From NCBI RefSeq assembly GCF_040182365.1, contig NZ_CP144460.1, positions 1,364,001 to 1,428,000 on the forward strand: a DNA stretch of 64,000 nucleotides. Reading direction: 5' to 3'. The position numbers and the translations under genes are program-made. Below the pieces are notes generated by a model. That model ran no database searches, was not told the origin of the DNA, and saw nothing but the letters and a program-made list of their open reading frames with translations. The stretch is from Xanthomonas sp. 10-10 (GTDB taxonomy: Bacteria > Pseudomonadota > Gammaproteobacteria > Xanthomonadales > Xanthomonadaceae). Positions within the stretch are counted from its first letter, which is position 1. Each line of letters begins with the position of its first letter. Shown piece by piece: positions 48,384 to 56,873 of this stretch.

Positions 48384-49118
48384 ATGCGTCAGATCATTCT
48401 CGATACAGAAACCACCGGCCTGGAATGGCGCAAGGGCAACCGGGTCGTCGAAATCGGTGCAGTGGAGCTGCTGGAGCGGCGCCCGAGCGGCAACAATTTT
48501 CATCGCTATCTGAAGCCCGATTGCGACTTCGAGCCGGGCGCGCAGGAAGTCACCGGATTGACCCTGGAATTCCTGGCCGACAAACCCTTGTTCGGCGATG
48601 TGGTGGAGGAATTCCTCGCCTATATCGACGGCGCGGAACTGATCATCCACAACGCTGCGTTCGATCTGGGCTTTCTGGATAACGAGTTGTCGCTGCTGGG
48701 CAATGGTTACGGCCGCATCGTGGACCGCGCCACCGTGGTCGACACCTTGATGATGGCGCGCGAGCGTTACCCGGGGCAGCGCAATTCGCTCGATGCCTTG
48801 TGCAAACGCCTGGGCGTGGACAACGCGCATCGCCAGCTGCACGGCGCCTTGCTCGATGCGCAGATCCTGGCCGATGTGTACATCGCGCTGACCTCGGGCC
48901 AGGAGGAGATCGGCTTTGCCAGCGCCGATGCCGGCCAGAACAGTAATGAGAACAACGGCATGATCGCGTTCGACCCTGCGTTGCTGCTGCCGCGCCCGCG
49001 CGTGATGGTGACTGCGTCGGAATCGCAGGCGCACGAGGCGCGGTTGGCGCAGCTGCGCAAGAAGGCCGGACGCGCGCTGTGGGACGCGCCTGTCGAAGAG
49101 AGCGCTGTCGCCGGCTGA
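48384..49118 (+). CDS. dnaQ: DNA polymerase III epsilon subunit (3'-5' proofreading exonuclease)
   Basis: Proofreading subunit of the replicative polymerase, 244 residues. DEDDh exonuclease motifs: D7-E9 in ILDTETTGL (ExoI), HNAAFDLGFLDNEL (ExoII), and HGALLDAQILADVY (ExoIII). A tail of about 60 residues binds the alpha subunit in relatives. GAGGA precedes the start. It is co-transcribed with rnhA. Confidence 0.97.
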   Translation: MRQIILDTETTGLEWRKGNRVVEIGAVELLERRPSGNNFHRYLKPDCDFEPGAQEVTGLTLEFLADKPLFGDVVEEFLAYIDGAELIIHNAAFDLGFLDNELSLLGNGYGRIVDRATVVDTLMMARERYPGQRNSLDALCKRLGVDNAHRQLHGALLDAQILADVYIALTSGQEEIGFASADAGQNSNENNGMIAFDPALLLPRPRVMVTASESQAHEARLAQLRKKAGRALWDAPVEESAVAG

Positions 49119-49226
49119 AGTGGCGCTGCACCCTTGCCGCGCCGGCAACGGGTGCAGCGCATGATCAGGACGTCGTGAGGTTCTGTCGCGCGTTCGAGGG
49201 CCGGCCTCGACGCTGTCTTGCCGTGC

Positions 49227-49931
49227 TCAGTAGCTACGCACCAGGATCGCGGTGATGTTGTCCGAACCGCCGCCATCCAGTGCCGCGGCGACCAGGCATT
49301 CCACGCACTCCTGTGCGCTGCAGTCCGCTTGCGACAGGGTTGCCGCAATCGCCGCATCGTCCACTTCTTCGGTCAGCCCATCGCTGCAGAGCAACAGTTG
49401 CATGCCGGATTTGAGCTCGCCCTGCATGGTGGCAACGTTGAGATGGACCGGATCGGTGACGCCCAGTGCCTGGGTCACCACGTTGCGATGCGGATGCGCA
49501 CGCGCCTGCTCGCTGGTGAGCGTGCCTTGGGCGATGAGTTCCTGCACGTAACTATGGTCCTGACTCAGCTGTGCCAGGCGCCCGTCGCGCCACAGGTACG
49601 CACGGCTGTCGCCGACCCAGGCCACCTCGAAACGCTGGCCCAACACGCGTGCGGCAACCACGGTGGTGCCCATCGGCAAGGTGTCGTTGCAGCGGCGCGA
49701 GGTCTTGATGATCTCTTCGTCGGCGATGCGCACGGCCTGCGCGAGCGGGGTGCCGGCGCGGACTTCGCGCACGATGGTTTCGCGTGCCAGCGCGCTGGCG
49801 ACTTCGCCGCAGGCATGTCCGCCCATGCCATCGGCCACCAGCCACAGCCCCAGCTCGCTGTCGCCGTAGTACGTGTCCTCATTGAGGTCACGGCGCAGGC
49901 CGACATGGGTAAGGTGTCCGAATTCGAGCAT
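49227..49931 (-). CDS. PP2C-type serine/threonine protein phosphatase (Stp1-like)
   Basis: A 234-residue cytoplasmic metal-dependent phosphatase. Its PP2C motifs appear in order: LRRDLNEDTYYGDSELGLWLVADGMGGHACGEVAS (metal-binding D and DGMGG), TTVVAARVLG, AWVGDSRAYLWRDG, LLLCSDGLTEEV and SDNITAILV. Small stand-alone PP2C proteins usually oppose Hanks-type kinases; no kinase is adjacent in the window. The start at 49931 begins MLEFGHLTHVGLRRD, aligned with family starts. Confidence 0.93.
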   Translation of the reverse strand: MLEFGHLTHVGLRRDLNEDTYYGDSELGLWLVADGMGGHACGEVASALARETIVREVRAGTPLAQAVRIADEEIIKTSRRCNDTLPMGTTVVAARVLGQRFEVAWVGDSRAYLWRDGRLAQLSQDHSYVQELIAQGTLTSEQARAHPHRNVVTQALGVTDPVHLNVATMQGELKSGMQLLLCSDGLTEEVDDAAIAATLSQADCSAQECVECLVAAALDGGGSDNITAILVRSY

Positions 49932-50069
49932 GAGGGCGGGTCGCCAGGGAGAGGATGCGTGCCCATCATCGCGGCCCGGCCGGCCAGCGGCAACAGAGCG
50001 CTCGCGCCAGTCGCAGTGCCGGTTCACGCCGCGCCGACACCCGGGCGGTGGAGCGCTGGCCCGGGCCGC

Positions 50070-50098
50070 TTGTGGCCTGGCGCGTGTGCCCGTATGAT
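50070..50098 (+). promoter_or_regulatory. Promoter of tRNA-Ser(CGA)
   Basis: TTGTGG (50070-50075), 17 bases, TATGAT (50093-50098): a good -10 with a weak -35, 29 bases before the tRNA. Confidence 0.5.
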
Positions 50099-50127
50099 GC
50101 ACGGCCCCAGGACACTGGGGACCATCT

Positions 50128-50218
50128 GGAGAGGTGGCAGAGCGGTTGAATGTACCTGACTCGAAATCAGGCAGGCGTTTATAGCGCCTCGGGGGTTCGA
50201 ATCCCCCCCTCTCCGCCA
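50128..50218 (+). tRNA. tRNA-Ser (anticodon CGA)
   Basis: A 91-base class II tRNA: acceptor GGAGAGG/CCTCTCC, anticodon stem CCTGA/TCAGG with loop CTCGAAA, a long variable arm and an encoded CCA. About 170 bases of structured-looking DNA and a terminator follow. Confidence 0.96.
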
Positions 50219-50386
50219 GATTGAGGCAAGCAGTTGCGCCAGTGGCGCGTGAGTGTTGCCGGCGTCATTGGGAGGGTGAGAAGCCCCAGGTTCGACAGGC
50301 AGCATCGCTGTCTGCACGGCGAAGCCGCCCGCAGGGCAAAGGCACACAGTGCCGGGCGAATCCCCTTCTGACGTCAGATTCGCATC

Positions 50387-50411
50387 AGCCCCCGCAAGGG
50401 GGCTTTTGTTT
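50387..50411 (+). terminator. Intrinsic terminator downstream of tRNA-Ser
   Basis: AGCCCCC-GCAA-GGGGGCT with a GNRA-type tetraloop, followed by TTTGTTT. It lies 168 bases after the tRNA and 65 before the DUF6165 gene. Confidence 0.9.
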
Positions 50412-50475
50412 ATGTGCCGCCACCGCCCGTTGCTGCGATGGCTACAATCCGCTCGATATCCGTTGGAGGCCTGTC

Positions 50476-50880
50476 ATGTCCGAGATCCTGGTACCTGTGT
50501 CCTTTGGCGAGCTGCTCGACAAGATCGCGATCCTGCAGATCAAGTCCGAGCGCATGAGCGACCCCGCCAAGCTGGCCAATGTGCGCAGCGAGCTGTCCGC
50601 GCTGGAGACCAGCTGGATGGCGCATCCGGCCGCCGGCCACGACATCGTGCGTCTGCGTGCCGCGCTCAAGGCCGTCAACGAGCGGCTATGGGTGATCGAG
50701 GACGACATCCGGCTCAAGGAGCAGGCGCAGAGCTTCGACGACGGCTTCGTGCAGCTGGCGCGCAGCGTCTATATCGAAAACGACGAGCGCGCGCGGATCA
50801 AGAAGGAAATCAACCTGGCGCTGGGTTCTTCGTACGTGGAAGAGAAGTCCTACCAGGACTATCGCGCGACCGGCGCCTGA
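50476..50880 (+). CDS. DUF6165 family protein
   Basis: A 134-residue soluble, charged, helical protein (MSEILVPVSFGELLDKIAILQIKSERMSD ... YVEEKSYQDYRATGA). It closely matches a family now labelled DUF6165, whose function I do not know; members often lie beside LPS or glycan genes. TGGAGG gives a strong ribosome binding site. It is adjacent to a family 9 glycosyltransferase and a Kdo kinase gene, which suggests a cell-surface role, but this is inference. Confidence 0.8.
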   Translation: MSEILVPVSFGELLDKIAILQIKSERMSDPAKLANVRSELSALETSWMAHPAAGHDIVRLRAALKAVNERLWVIEDDIRLKEQAQSFDDGFVQLARSVYIENDERARIKKEINLALGSSYVEEKSYQDYRATGA

Positions 50881-51087
50881 GCGGATTGATGCGCCGAGTG
50901 TGCCGGCACCAGCCTGCGCACTGATGCGCCGAGCCGCCTGTCATCGCGATAGACGGCTGGTGCGATGCCGGTGACATCGGCTTGAAGGCTCGATGCCAGG
51001 CGACTTGAGTCCTGGTGCAAACGAAAAGCCGCGCGTCGTGGGCCGAACCGATCTGACGATCAGGTGGACGCCGGCGTTGGCCAGCAG

Positions 51088-52137
51088 TTAGCGGGGATGA
51101 TCGGCCCGATAGCGCTCGAACGCAGCAACTGCGTCGTCGACGGTAATCAGCGACATCACATCGTCGAACTCGATCTTGGTGCCCCAGCTGAGCTGATCGG
51201 CCGGCGTGCGCAGAAACTTGCGCGCTGCCGCGTCGTAACGGTCCACGCAATAGCGCACGTCCGAATACGGGCCGCTGCGTCGCGGATTGCTGGCCGCATG
51301 CAACCCCAGCACCTTGCTGCCCATCGCATTGGCGATATGCATCGGGCCCGAATCCGGGGTGACCACCAGATCGGCGCGGGCGAGCAGCGCGGGAAGCTGC
51401 TTGAGCGTGTCCTTGCCGACCAGGTCCAGCAGCGGCGCGCGCGTGGTCGCCACGATGGCGTCAGCCGTGCTGCGCTCCAGTTCGCTACGTCCGCCGCACA
51501 GCACCACGCGCCAGCCCTGGGCCGCTGCATGGTCGGCAAGGGCGGCGTGGCGGTCGGGGTACCAGTTGCGCCGCACGTGGCTGGAGCAGGGCGAAATCAT
51601 CAGGACCGGGCGGCCATCGTCGTCCCACTGCGCGCGCGCCCAGGCATGCGCCTGGTCGGGGACCGGCAGGTCCCAGCGCACCTGGGTCTGGCGCAGGCCC
51701 AGCGGCTCGGCGAAGCTGCCGATGGCGTCGAGGACATGGATGCCGGGGCGGTCGGCAATGCGCTCTTTGACGAACAGGCCATGCAGGTCCTTGGAGCGGC
51801 TGCGGTCGTAGCCGATGCGGCGGCGCGTCGGCACGAAGGCCGACAGCACATTCGCGCGCAATGCCACCTGCATCTGCAGCAGGGCATCGAAGCGACCCAG
51901 GGGCGCCAGCGACCGGCGTAGTGCGCGCATGCCGGCCACGCCGGTGCGCTTGTCGTACGCATGGAACTGCACGCCCGGCAGACCGTCGAGCAATTTCAGC
52001 CCGGCCTTGTCGATGATCCAATGCAGCTGGCTTGCCGGAAATCCCGCCTGCAAGGTGCGCACCAGCGGCACCACGTGGGTGACGTCACCCAGGGCGGACA
52101 GGCGCAGCAGGCATACCGAAGCGGGCGTAGAAGCCAT
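51088..52137 (-). CDS. Glycosyltransferase family 9 (heptosyltransferase-like)
   Basis: A 349-residue GT-B enzyme resembling ADP-heptose:LPS heptosyltransferases. It begins VCLLRLSALGDVTHVVPLVRTLQ, the ADP-heptose-binding GD motif. The C-terminal donor domain has LMISPCSSHVRRNWY, WRVVLCGGRSELE and LVVTPDSGPMHIANAMGSKVLGLHAASNPRRSGPY, the last being the strongest family motif. It would add a core sugar to LPS on the inner leaflet. The donor cannot be fixed from sequence. Its start is 20 bases from the start of the divergent kdkA. Confidence 0.88.
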   Translation of the reverse strand: MASTPASVCLLRLSALGDVTHVVPLVRTLQAGFPASQLHWIIDKAGLKLLDGLPGVQFHAYDKRTGVAGMRALRRSLAPLGRFDALLQMQVALRANVLSAFVPTRRRIGYDRSRSKDLHGLFVKERIADRPGIHVLDAIGSFAEPLGLRQTQVRWDLPVPDQAHAWARAQWDDDGRPVLMISPCSSHVRRNWYPDRHAALADHAAAQGWRVVLCGGRSELERSTADAIVATTRAPLLDLVGKDTLKQLPALLARADLVVTPDSGPMHIANAMGSKVLGLHAASNPRRSGPYSDVRYCVDRYDAAARKFLRTPADQLSWGTKIEFDDVMSLITVDDAVAAFERYRADHPR

Positions 52138-52157
52138 GGTGTTGTTAGACTCGATAG

Positions 52158-52907
52158 ATGGTTTCTTTCGACGCCACCGAAGCGCTGACGCCGTACCGCG
52201 AAGCTCGCGGCTATGGCGCCATTCTGTTCGACCGCGAACGGCTGCGGCAAGCCGATGCCGGGCTGTTTTCGCCGCAACGCTGGGGCGACAGGGCGCGGCC
52301 GGTCGACGAAGGCGGGCGGGGCGGTGCGTGGTTCGTGGATGCGCCGTTCGGCCGCAGCGTGTTGCGGCAGTACCTGCGCGGCGGCATGGCCGCACGCGTC
52401 AGCCGCGACCGGTATCTGTGGAAAGGTGCCGGTCGCACGCGCAGTTTTGCCGAATTCCGTTTGATGCGCGAACTGATCAAGCGCAAATTGCCGGTGCCGC
52501 GTCCGTTGGCGGCCTGCTATCTGCGCGAAGGCCTGGGCTATCGCGCGGCGTTGTTGATGGAACGGTTGGAAGACGTGCGCTCGCTGGCCGACCACGCGCA
52601 GGTGGCCGGCCGCGGTGCGCCATGGGAAGCCACCGGGCAGTTGATCGCGCGTTTCCATCGCGCCGGCCTGGATCACGCCGATCTCAATGCGCACAACATC
52701 CTGTTCGATGCCGGCGGGCATGGCTGGCTGATCGATTTCGACCGGGGTGTGCTGCGCATTCCGGCCACGCGCTGGCGCGAGCGCAATCTCAAGCGGCTGC
52801 ATCGGTCGCTGTTGAAGCTGCGCGGCAATCGCAGCCGCGAAGAGGTCGACAAGGATTACGAGCGGCTGCACCGCGCCTACGAGCTGGCCTGGGGCCGGGG
52901 CTACTGA
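52158..52907 (+). CDS. kdkA: 3-deoxy-D-manno-octulosonic acid kinase
   Basis: Phosphorylates the Kdo residue of the LPS inner core. A 249-residue protein-kinase-like fold enzyme. The N-lobe includes [23 protein letters not shown] with a charged ATP-site residue. The catalytic loop is [15 protein letters not shown] and the metal-binding Asp is in [11 protein letters not shown]. Xanthomonads carry a single phosphorylated Kdo, consistent with this gene. The stop overlaps the next start as TGATG. It is divergent from the glycosyltransferase gene. Confidence 0.93.
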   Translation: MVSFDATEALTPYREARGYGAILFDRERLRQADAGLFSPQRWGDRARPVDEGGRGGAWFVDAPFGRSVLRQYLRGGMAARVSRDRYLWKGAGRTRSFAEFRLMRELIKRKLPVPRPLAACYLREGLGYRAALLMERLEDVRSLADHAQVAGRGAPWEATGQLIARFHRAGLDHADLNAHNILFDAGGHGWLIDFDRGVLRIPATRWRERNLKRLHRSLLKLRGNRSREEVDKDYERLHRAYELAWGRGY

Positions 52908-53656
52908 TGCAGTGGGCGTTGCGCGTGCAGGGAGTCGGCAATGCGTCGGCAGTGGCGCTTGGTTCGCCGATGGCCACGCTCGAGCGCGCTGGCGCGCCGT
53001 GGCTGACCATCGACTGCGGCAGCGAAGGGCTCACCGCCTATCAGGCGCACTACGGCCAGCTGCCGCAGGCCATCTTCATCACCCATGTGCATCTGGATCA
53101 TGTCGGCGGGCTGGAGCGGGTGTTCGTCGACAGCTATTTCTCCGAGCGGCGCGGGCGCACGCGCCTGTACGTGCCGGCGCCGGTGGTGCCGCTGCTGCAG
53201 CGGCGTATTGCCGACTACCCGAATGTGCTGGCCGAGGGCGGGGCGAACTTCTGGGATGCGTTCCAGCTGGTGCCGGTCGGCGATGCGTTCTGGCACGACG
53301 GGATTCGGCTGGAGGTGTTCCCGGTGCGCCACCACTGGCCGGAGACCGCCTACGGGCTGCGTCTGAAAGGCGCGCTGGTGTGGACCGGCGACACCCGGCC
53401 GATTCCGGAAATGCTGAAGCGTTACGCCGACGACAACGAGCTGATCGCGCATGACTGCGGCGTTCACGGCAACCCGTCGCATACTGGCGTGGATGATCTG
53501 GAGCGGGAATATCCGCAGGACCTGTTGAGCCGCATGCTGCTGTACCACTACGCCAGCGACGCCGACGGCGACGTGCTGCGCGCACGCGGCCATCGCGTCG
53601 CCGTGCCCGGGCAACACCTGGCGCTGGCGGACCCGACCGCCGACACGGTGCACTGA
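52907..53656 (+). CDS. MBL-fold metallohydrolase
   Basis: A 249-residue metallo-beta-lactamase-fold protein with HVHLDHVGG at 60-68, VFPVRHHWPETAYGL, VWTGDTRPIPEM and HDCGVHGNPSHTG as the remaining ligand regions. Overall it is closest in outline to the ribonuclease Z / PQQ-like branch, but the substrate is unknown. It overlaps kdkA by one base at the start and moaA by one base at its stop, so it is translated as part of a kdkA-MBL-moaA run. Confidence 0.86.
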   Translation: MQWALRVQGVGNASAVALGSPMATLERAGAPWLTIDCGSEGLTAYQAHYGQLPQAIFITHVHLDHVGGLERVFVDSYFSERRGRTRLYVPAPVVPLLQRRIADYPNVLAEGGANFWDAFQLVPVGDAFWHDGIRLEVFPVRHHWPETAYGLRLKGALVWTGDTRPIPEMLKRYADDNELIAHDCGVHGNPSHTGVDDLEREYPQDLLSRMLLYHYASDADGDVLRARGHRVAVPGQHLALADPTADTVH

Positions 53657-54690
53657 TGGGCGCCTTGTCGCTGCCTGCCCTGACCGGCGCCCCGATGCAG
53701 GACCGTTACGGCCGCCCGCTGCGCGATCTGCGCCTGTCGGTGATCGAAGCCTGCAATTTCCGCTGTGGCTATTGCATGCCGGCCGACCGCGTGCCCGACG
53801 ATTATGGCTTCGATGCGCAACAGCGCCTGAGCTTCGATCAGTTGGAAACGCTGGTGCGGGCGTTCGTGTCGGTGGGCGTCACCAAGGTGCGCCTGACCGG
53901 CGGCGAGCCGCTGCTGCGTCGCGATCTGCCGACCTTGATTGCGCGGCTCACCGCCATCGAAGGGATCGAGGACCTGGCGCTTACCACCAATGGCGCCTTG
54001 CTCGCGCGCCAGGCCGAGGCGCTGCGCCAGGCCGGGCTGCGGCGCATCACGGTGAGCATGGATGCATTGGAGCCGGCGCTGTTCAAGCGCATGAGCGGCG
54101 ATCGCGGCGACATCGCGCAGGTCCTGGCAGGCATCGCTGCCGCCGAGCAGGCCGGCTTCACGCGGCTGAAGATCAATTGCGTGGTGCAGCGTGGCGTCAA
54201 TGAGGATCAGGTGTTGCCACTGGTGGAGCACTTCCGTGGCACCGGGCATGTGTTGCGCTTCATCGAATTCATGGACGTGGGCAGCTGCAACGGCTGGACC
54301 CCGGATGCGGTCGTGAGCTCGGCGCAGTTGCACGCGCGCATCCACGCGCGCTGGCCGCTGATGGCGCTGGATGCCAATTACACCGGCGAAGTTGCGCAAC
54401 GCCATGCGTTTGTCGACGGCGCGGGCGAGGTGGGTTTCGTCAGTTCGGTCAGCGTGCCGTTCTGCGGCGATTGCCAGCGCGCCCGCGTGTCGGCCGACGG
54501 GCATCTGTACACCTGCCTGTTCGCCAGCCAGGGCCACGATCTCAAGCCGGCCTTGGCCAGCGGTGAGCAAGGCCTGTCCACGCACTTGCGTCAACGCTGG
54601 AGCATGCGCGGCGACCGCTACAGCGAGGTGCGTGCATCCGCCGCACCGCGGCGTGGCAAGCCGGTCGAGATGTTTCTGATCGGCGGGTGA
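53656..54690 (+). CDS. moaA: GTP 3',8-cyclase (molybdopterin precursor synthesis)
   Basis: Radical-SAM enzyme that converts GTP to 3',8-cyclo-GTP in molybdenum cofactor synthesis. 344 residues. The N-terminal 4Fe-4S cluster motif is C33, C37 and C40 (VIEACNFRCGYCMPADRVP). RLTGGEPLLRRDLP is the SAM-binding motif. The C-terminal second cluster is in VPFCGDCQRARVSADGHLYTCLF. The C-terminal Gly-Gly tail (LIGG) fits MoaA. The start at 53656 overlaps the preceding stop; an ATG at 53695 (MQDRYGRPLRDL) is an alternative. Confidence 0.96.
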   Translation: MGALSLPALTGAPMQDRYGRPLRDLRLSVIEACNFRCGYCMPADRVPDDYGFDAQQRLSFDQLETLVRAFVSVGVTKVRLTGGEPLLRRDLPTLIARLTAIEGIEDLALTTNGALLARQAEALRQAGLRRITVSMDALEPALFKRMSGDRGDIAQVLAGIAAAEQAGFTRLKINCVVQRGVNEDQVLPLVEHFRGTGHVLRFIEFMDVGSCNGWTPDAVVSSAQLHARIHARWPLMALDANYTGEVAQRHAFVDGAGEVGFVSSVSVPFCGDCQRARVSADGHLYTCLFASQGHDLKPALASGEQGLSTHLRQRWSMRGDRYSEVRASAAPRRGKPVEMFLIGG

Positions 54691-54751
54691 GCGCCTGTGC
54701 GCTGCTGACGCAGTTGCGTGGCTTGGAGCTGCGTCTGCTCGATCCGCACAG

Positions 54752-55069
54752 GTGCGTCGCTCGGTGCCGGAGCTGGAGGCACTGCTGGAGCCGGCGTTCA
54801 TCGAGTTTGGTGCCTCGGGCCGGCGCTATGCACGTGAAGAGGTCATCGCTGCATTGACCACCAGTGCGGCGGCTGCCGATTACGTGGCCGACGGCTTCGT
54901 CTGCGTGCTGCTGGCCCCGCAGCTGGCGCAGCTGCACTATCGCAGCCGTGCGCACGCCGACGGCGTCGTGCGGTGTGCCTTGCGCAGTTCGTTATGGCGC
55001 CTGGACGGCGCGTGCTGGCGGATGCTGTTCCATCAAGCCACCCCGTTCACCGACAATCCCGCATCCTGA
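54752..55069 (+). CDS. NTF2-like/DUF4440 protein, N-terminus apparently split by a frame change
   Basis: A 105-residue frame beginning at GTG 54752 (RRSVPELEALLEPAFIEFGASGRRYAREEVI ...). The body resembles DUF4440/NTF2-like small domains. Upstream, GTG 54687 (overlapping the moaA stop as GTGA) opens another frame reading SACALLTQLRGLELRLLDP, which looks like the missing N-terminal helix. It leaves the 54752 frame at about 54746, where one base seems to be missing. A single added base would give one continuous protein of about 127 residues. It is therefore likely a recently damaged gene or a sequencing error. Function unknown; it sits between moaA and moaC. Confidence 0.6.
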   Translation: MRRSVPELEALLEPAFIEFGASGRRYAREEVIAALTTSAAAADYVADGFVCVLLAPQLAQLHYRSRAHADGVVRCALRSSLWRLDGACWRMLFHQATPFTDNPAS

Positions 55070-55093
55070 CATCCTGTTTTCGTGCCGCCTCCC

Positions 55094-55591
55094 ATGCCAG
55101 CAAAGACCACTTCCGCACGCCTCACCCACCTGGATGATGCCGGGCTGCCCACCATGGTGGACGTCTCGGGCAAGCAGGTCACCGCACGTAGCGCCACGGC
55201 AAGCAGCCGGGTGCGGTTTCCTGCCGCGGTGGCGGCGCAATTGCGCACCAATGGCTTGCGCAGCGCCAAGGGTGGCATCGTCGAGACGGCGGTGATCGCC
55301 GGCACCATGGCCGTCAAGCGCACGCATGAGCTGATTCCGTTCTGCCATCCATTGCCGATCGATGCCTGCCGTTTCGAGATCGACTGGGCAGGCGAGCAGG
55401 TGCTGGAGATTCACTGCACCGTGCGCTGCGTGCATCGCACTGGCGTGGAGATGGAAGCGCTGACCGGTGCCAGCGTGGCAGCGCTGACGGTCTACGACAT
55501 GTGCAAGGCGTTATCGCATGCCATGACGATCGGGCCGACAAAATTGCTGTCCAAGCGGGGCGGTAAGCGCGATATCGGAGCGGCGCAATGA
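55094..55591 (+). CDS. moaC: Cyclic pyranopterin monophosphate synthase
   Basis: Converts 3',8-cyclo-GTP to cyclic pyranopterin monophosphate after MoaA. 165 residues. MoaC motifs: [49 protein letters not shown], and [28 protein letters not shown] near the C-terminus. ATG 55094 is used; an in-frame GTG at 55082 adds four residues. Neither has an obvious ribosome binding site. The stop overlaps the moaD start. Confidence 0.95.
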   Translation: MPAKTTSARLTHLDDAGLPTMVDVSGKQVTARSATASSRVRFPAAVAAQLRTNGLRSAKGGIVETAVIAGTMAVKRTHELIPFCHPLPIDACRFEIDWAGEQVLEIHCTVRCVHRTGVEMEALTGASVAALTVYDMCKALSHAMTIGPTKLLSKRGGKRDIGAAQ

Positions 55592-55833
55592 CGGCAACGG
55601 TAACGGTGTTGTATTTCGCCAGTCTGCGCGAAGCAGCCGGGATCGCCGACGAGCGCGTGCAATCCGGCGCGCCTGACCTGCGTGGCCTGTATGCCGAACT
55701 CGATGCGCGGCACGGTCTGCGCTGGACGCCTGCGCAGTTGCGTGTTGCCGTCGATGGCGCATTCGCGCGCTGGGACGATGCACTGCGCGATGGCAGCGAA
55801 GTGGTGTTTATTCCGCCAGTGTCGGGAGGTTGA
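55588..55833 (+). CDS. moaD: Molybdopterin synthase sulfur carrier subunit
   Basis: An 81-residue ubiquitin-like protein ending PPVSGG; the C-terminal Gly-Gly is adenylated and thiocarboxylated to deliver sulfur. [22 protein letters not shown] is the typical N-terminus. It overlaps moaC by ATGA. Confidence 0.93.
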   Translation: MTATVTVLYFASLREAAGIADERVQSGAPDLRGLYAELDARHGLRWTPAQLRVAVDGAFARWDDALRDGSEVVFIPPVSGG

Positions 55834-55835
55834 GC

Positions 55836-56270
55836 GTGAGCGATGATGTCGTAGCCCTCTTTGCGCTTTGCGATGTGCCATTGCCGGTGGAGCAGTTGCG
55901 CTCCGGCGCAGCGCATCCGCAGGCCGGTGCGTTCGCCAGTTTCGAAGGCTGGGTGCGCAATCACAACGAAGGCCGTGGCGTGGCCGGGTTGCGCTATGAA
56001 GCCTATGCCGCGCTGGCGCAGGCCGAAGGCCAGCGCGTGCTCGACGAAGCGACGCGCCGGTTCGCCATCGTGCATGCGCACTGCGTGCATCGGGTGGGCG
56101 AGCTGCAGATCGGCGACATGGCGGTCTGGGTGGGCGTCAGTGCAGCGCATCGTGGCGCTGCGTTCGACGCGTGCCGCTACATCATCGACGAGGTCAAGGC
56201 GCGCGTGCCGATCTGGAAGCACGAGCACTACCTGGAGGGCGACGCGGGTTGGCTGCATCCCGAGGCGTAG
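55836..56270 (+). CDS. moaE: Molybdopterin synthase catalytic subunit
   Basis: Large subunit that transfers MoaD sulfur to precursor Z. 144 residues with the conserved GAFASFEGWVRNHNEGRGVAGLRYEAY segment and the active-site region RAAFDACRYIIDEVKARVPIWKHEHYLEG with its conserved lysines (here AFDACRYIIDEVKARVPIWKHE). The GTG start at 55836 has GGGAGG six bases upstream; a TTG at 55830 is less likely. Confidence 0.94.
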   Translation: MSDDVVALFALCDVPLPVEQLRSGAAHPQAGAFASFEGWVRNHNEGRGVAGLRYEAYAALAQAEGQRVLDEATRRFAIVHAHCVHRVGELQIGDMAVWVGVSAAHRGAAFDACRYIIDEVKARVPIWKHEHYLEGDAGWLHPEA

Positions 56271-56693
56271 TGAGGTTCTCGGTCGCAATGACGTGTGCAA
56301 CAACGTGTCTGCACTGGCGCGCTGCGCTGCAGGTTTGACCGGCGCCATCGCGTTCGATCGCGCCGCGTCTTCGACCCCGCCGCGTCAAAGCCGGTCTGCG
56401 TGATTCATGAAGTTTCCGCAGCTACATTGAAACGCGGATGGCAGATGGTCTGCGAGCCGAGATCTGCTTGAAGGGTGGGAGTACCCCATCGGTTGACATC
56501 GGCGCTGCATCGATCGACACCCGCCGGGCGAACCATCGTCCACCGTGGAAATGGCTGATCCATTTAAGGCTGTCAGCCATAACGGACGAAGATCTTGGGC
56601 ATGGCGCAGGCGCATCCGTGATGCTGCCGCTGCAGGCAGCGACACGTGGCTGGAGCATCGACCGGGTCGATCCAGCGCGTGCACAGCCAAGTA
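56271..56693. other. Intergenic region with a partial ffs-like sequence, no gene recognised
   Basis: About 420 bases between moaE and ffs. The only structure I find is the 56472-56521 segment resembling the 3' half of the adjacent 4.5S RNA. The remaining frames are by-products. Confidence 0.5.
56472..56521 (-). pseudogene. Partial, degenerate copy of the 4.5S RNA 3' half
   Basis: The plus-strand sequence starting agggtggg and running to gatcgacacc aligns with the ffs 3' region at 56693-56741. Over the best 33 columns (56490-56521 against 56709-56741), about 28 match, with one gap. It lacks the GGAAG-bearing apical part, so it cannot form the SRP domain IV hairpin. It lies about 170 bases past the end of the real gene, in the same orientation. 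Confidence 0.55.
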
Positions 56694-56806
56694 GGGTGGT
56701 GTCCCCGCCGGTTGACCTCGGCGCCCGCATCAATCGATACCGTTGCTGCCTTCCGGCCCTGGCGGGATTTTCGATCTAGCGTCGCGAGGGACCGACGGGG
56801 CCACCA
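56694..56806 (-). ncRNA. ffs: Signal recognition particle 4.5S RNA
   Basis: On the minus strand the apical domain reads CAGGGCCGGAAGGCAGCAACGG, carrying the GGAA tetraloop and the AGCA symmetric-loop segment bound by Ffh. The outer arms pair: GGTGGCCCCGTCGGT at the 5' end (from 56806) with ACCGGCGGGGACACCACC at the 3' end (to about 56694), with one bulge and one mismatch. The length of about 113 bases is usual for a 4.5S RNA. It lies beside dnaX and tRNA-Ser, its common genomic neighbourhood. Ends are estimates from pairing. Confidence 0.85.
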
Positions 56807-56873
56807 TAAGACGTGGGCCACTGGCGTGGCCCTGCGATTTGCGGCATTGGTGTCATTGCGCAAATCATGAAAC

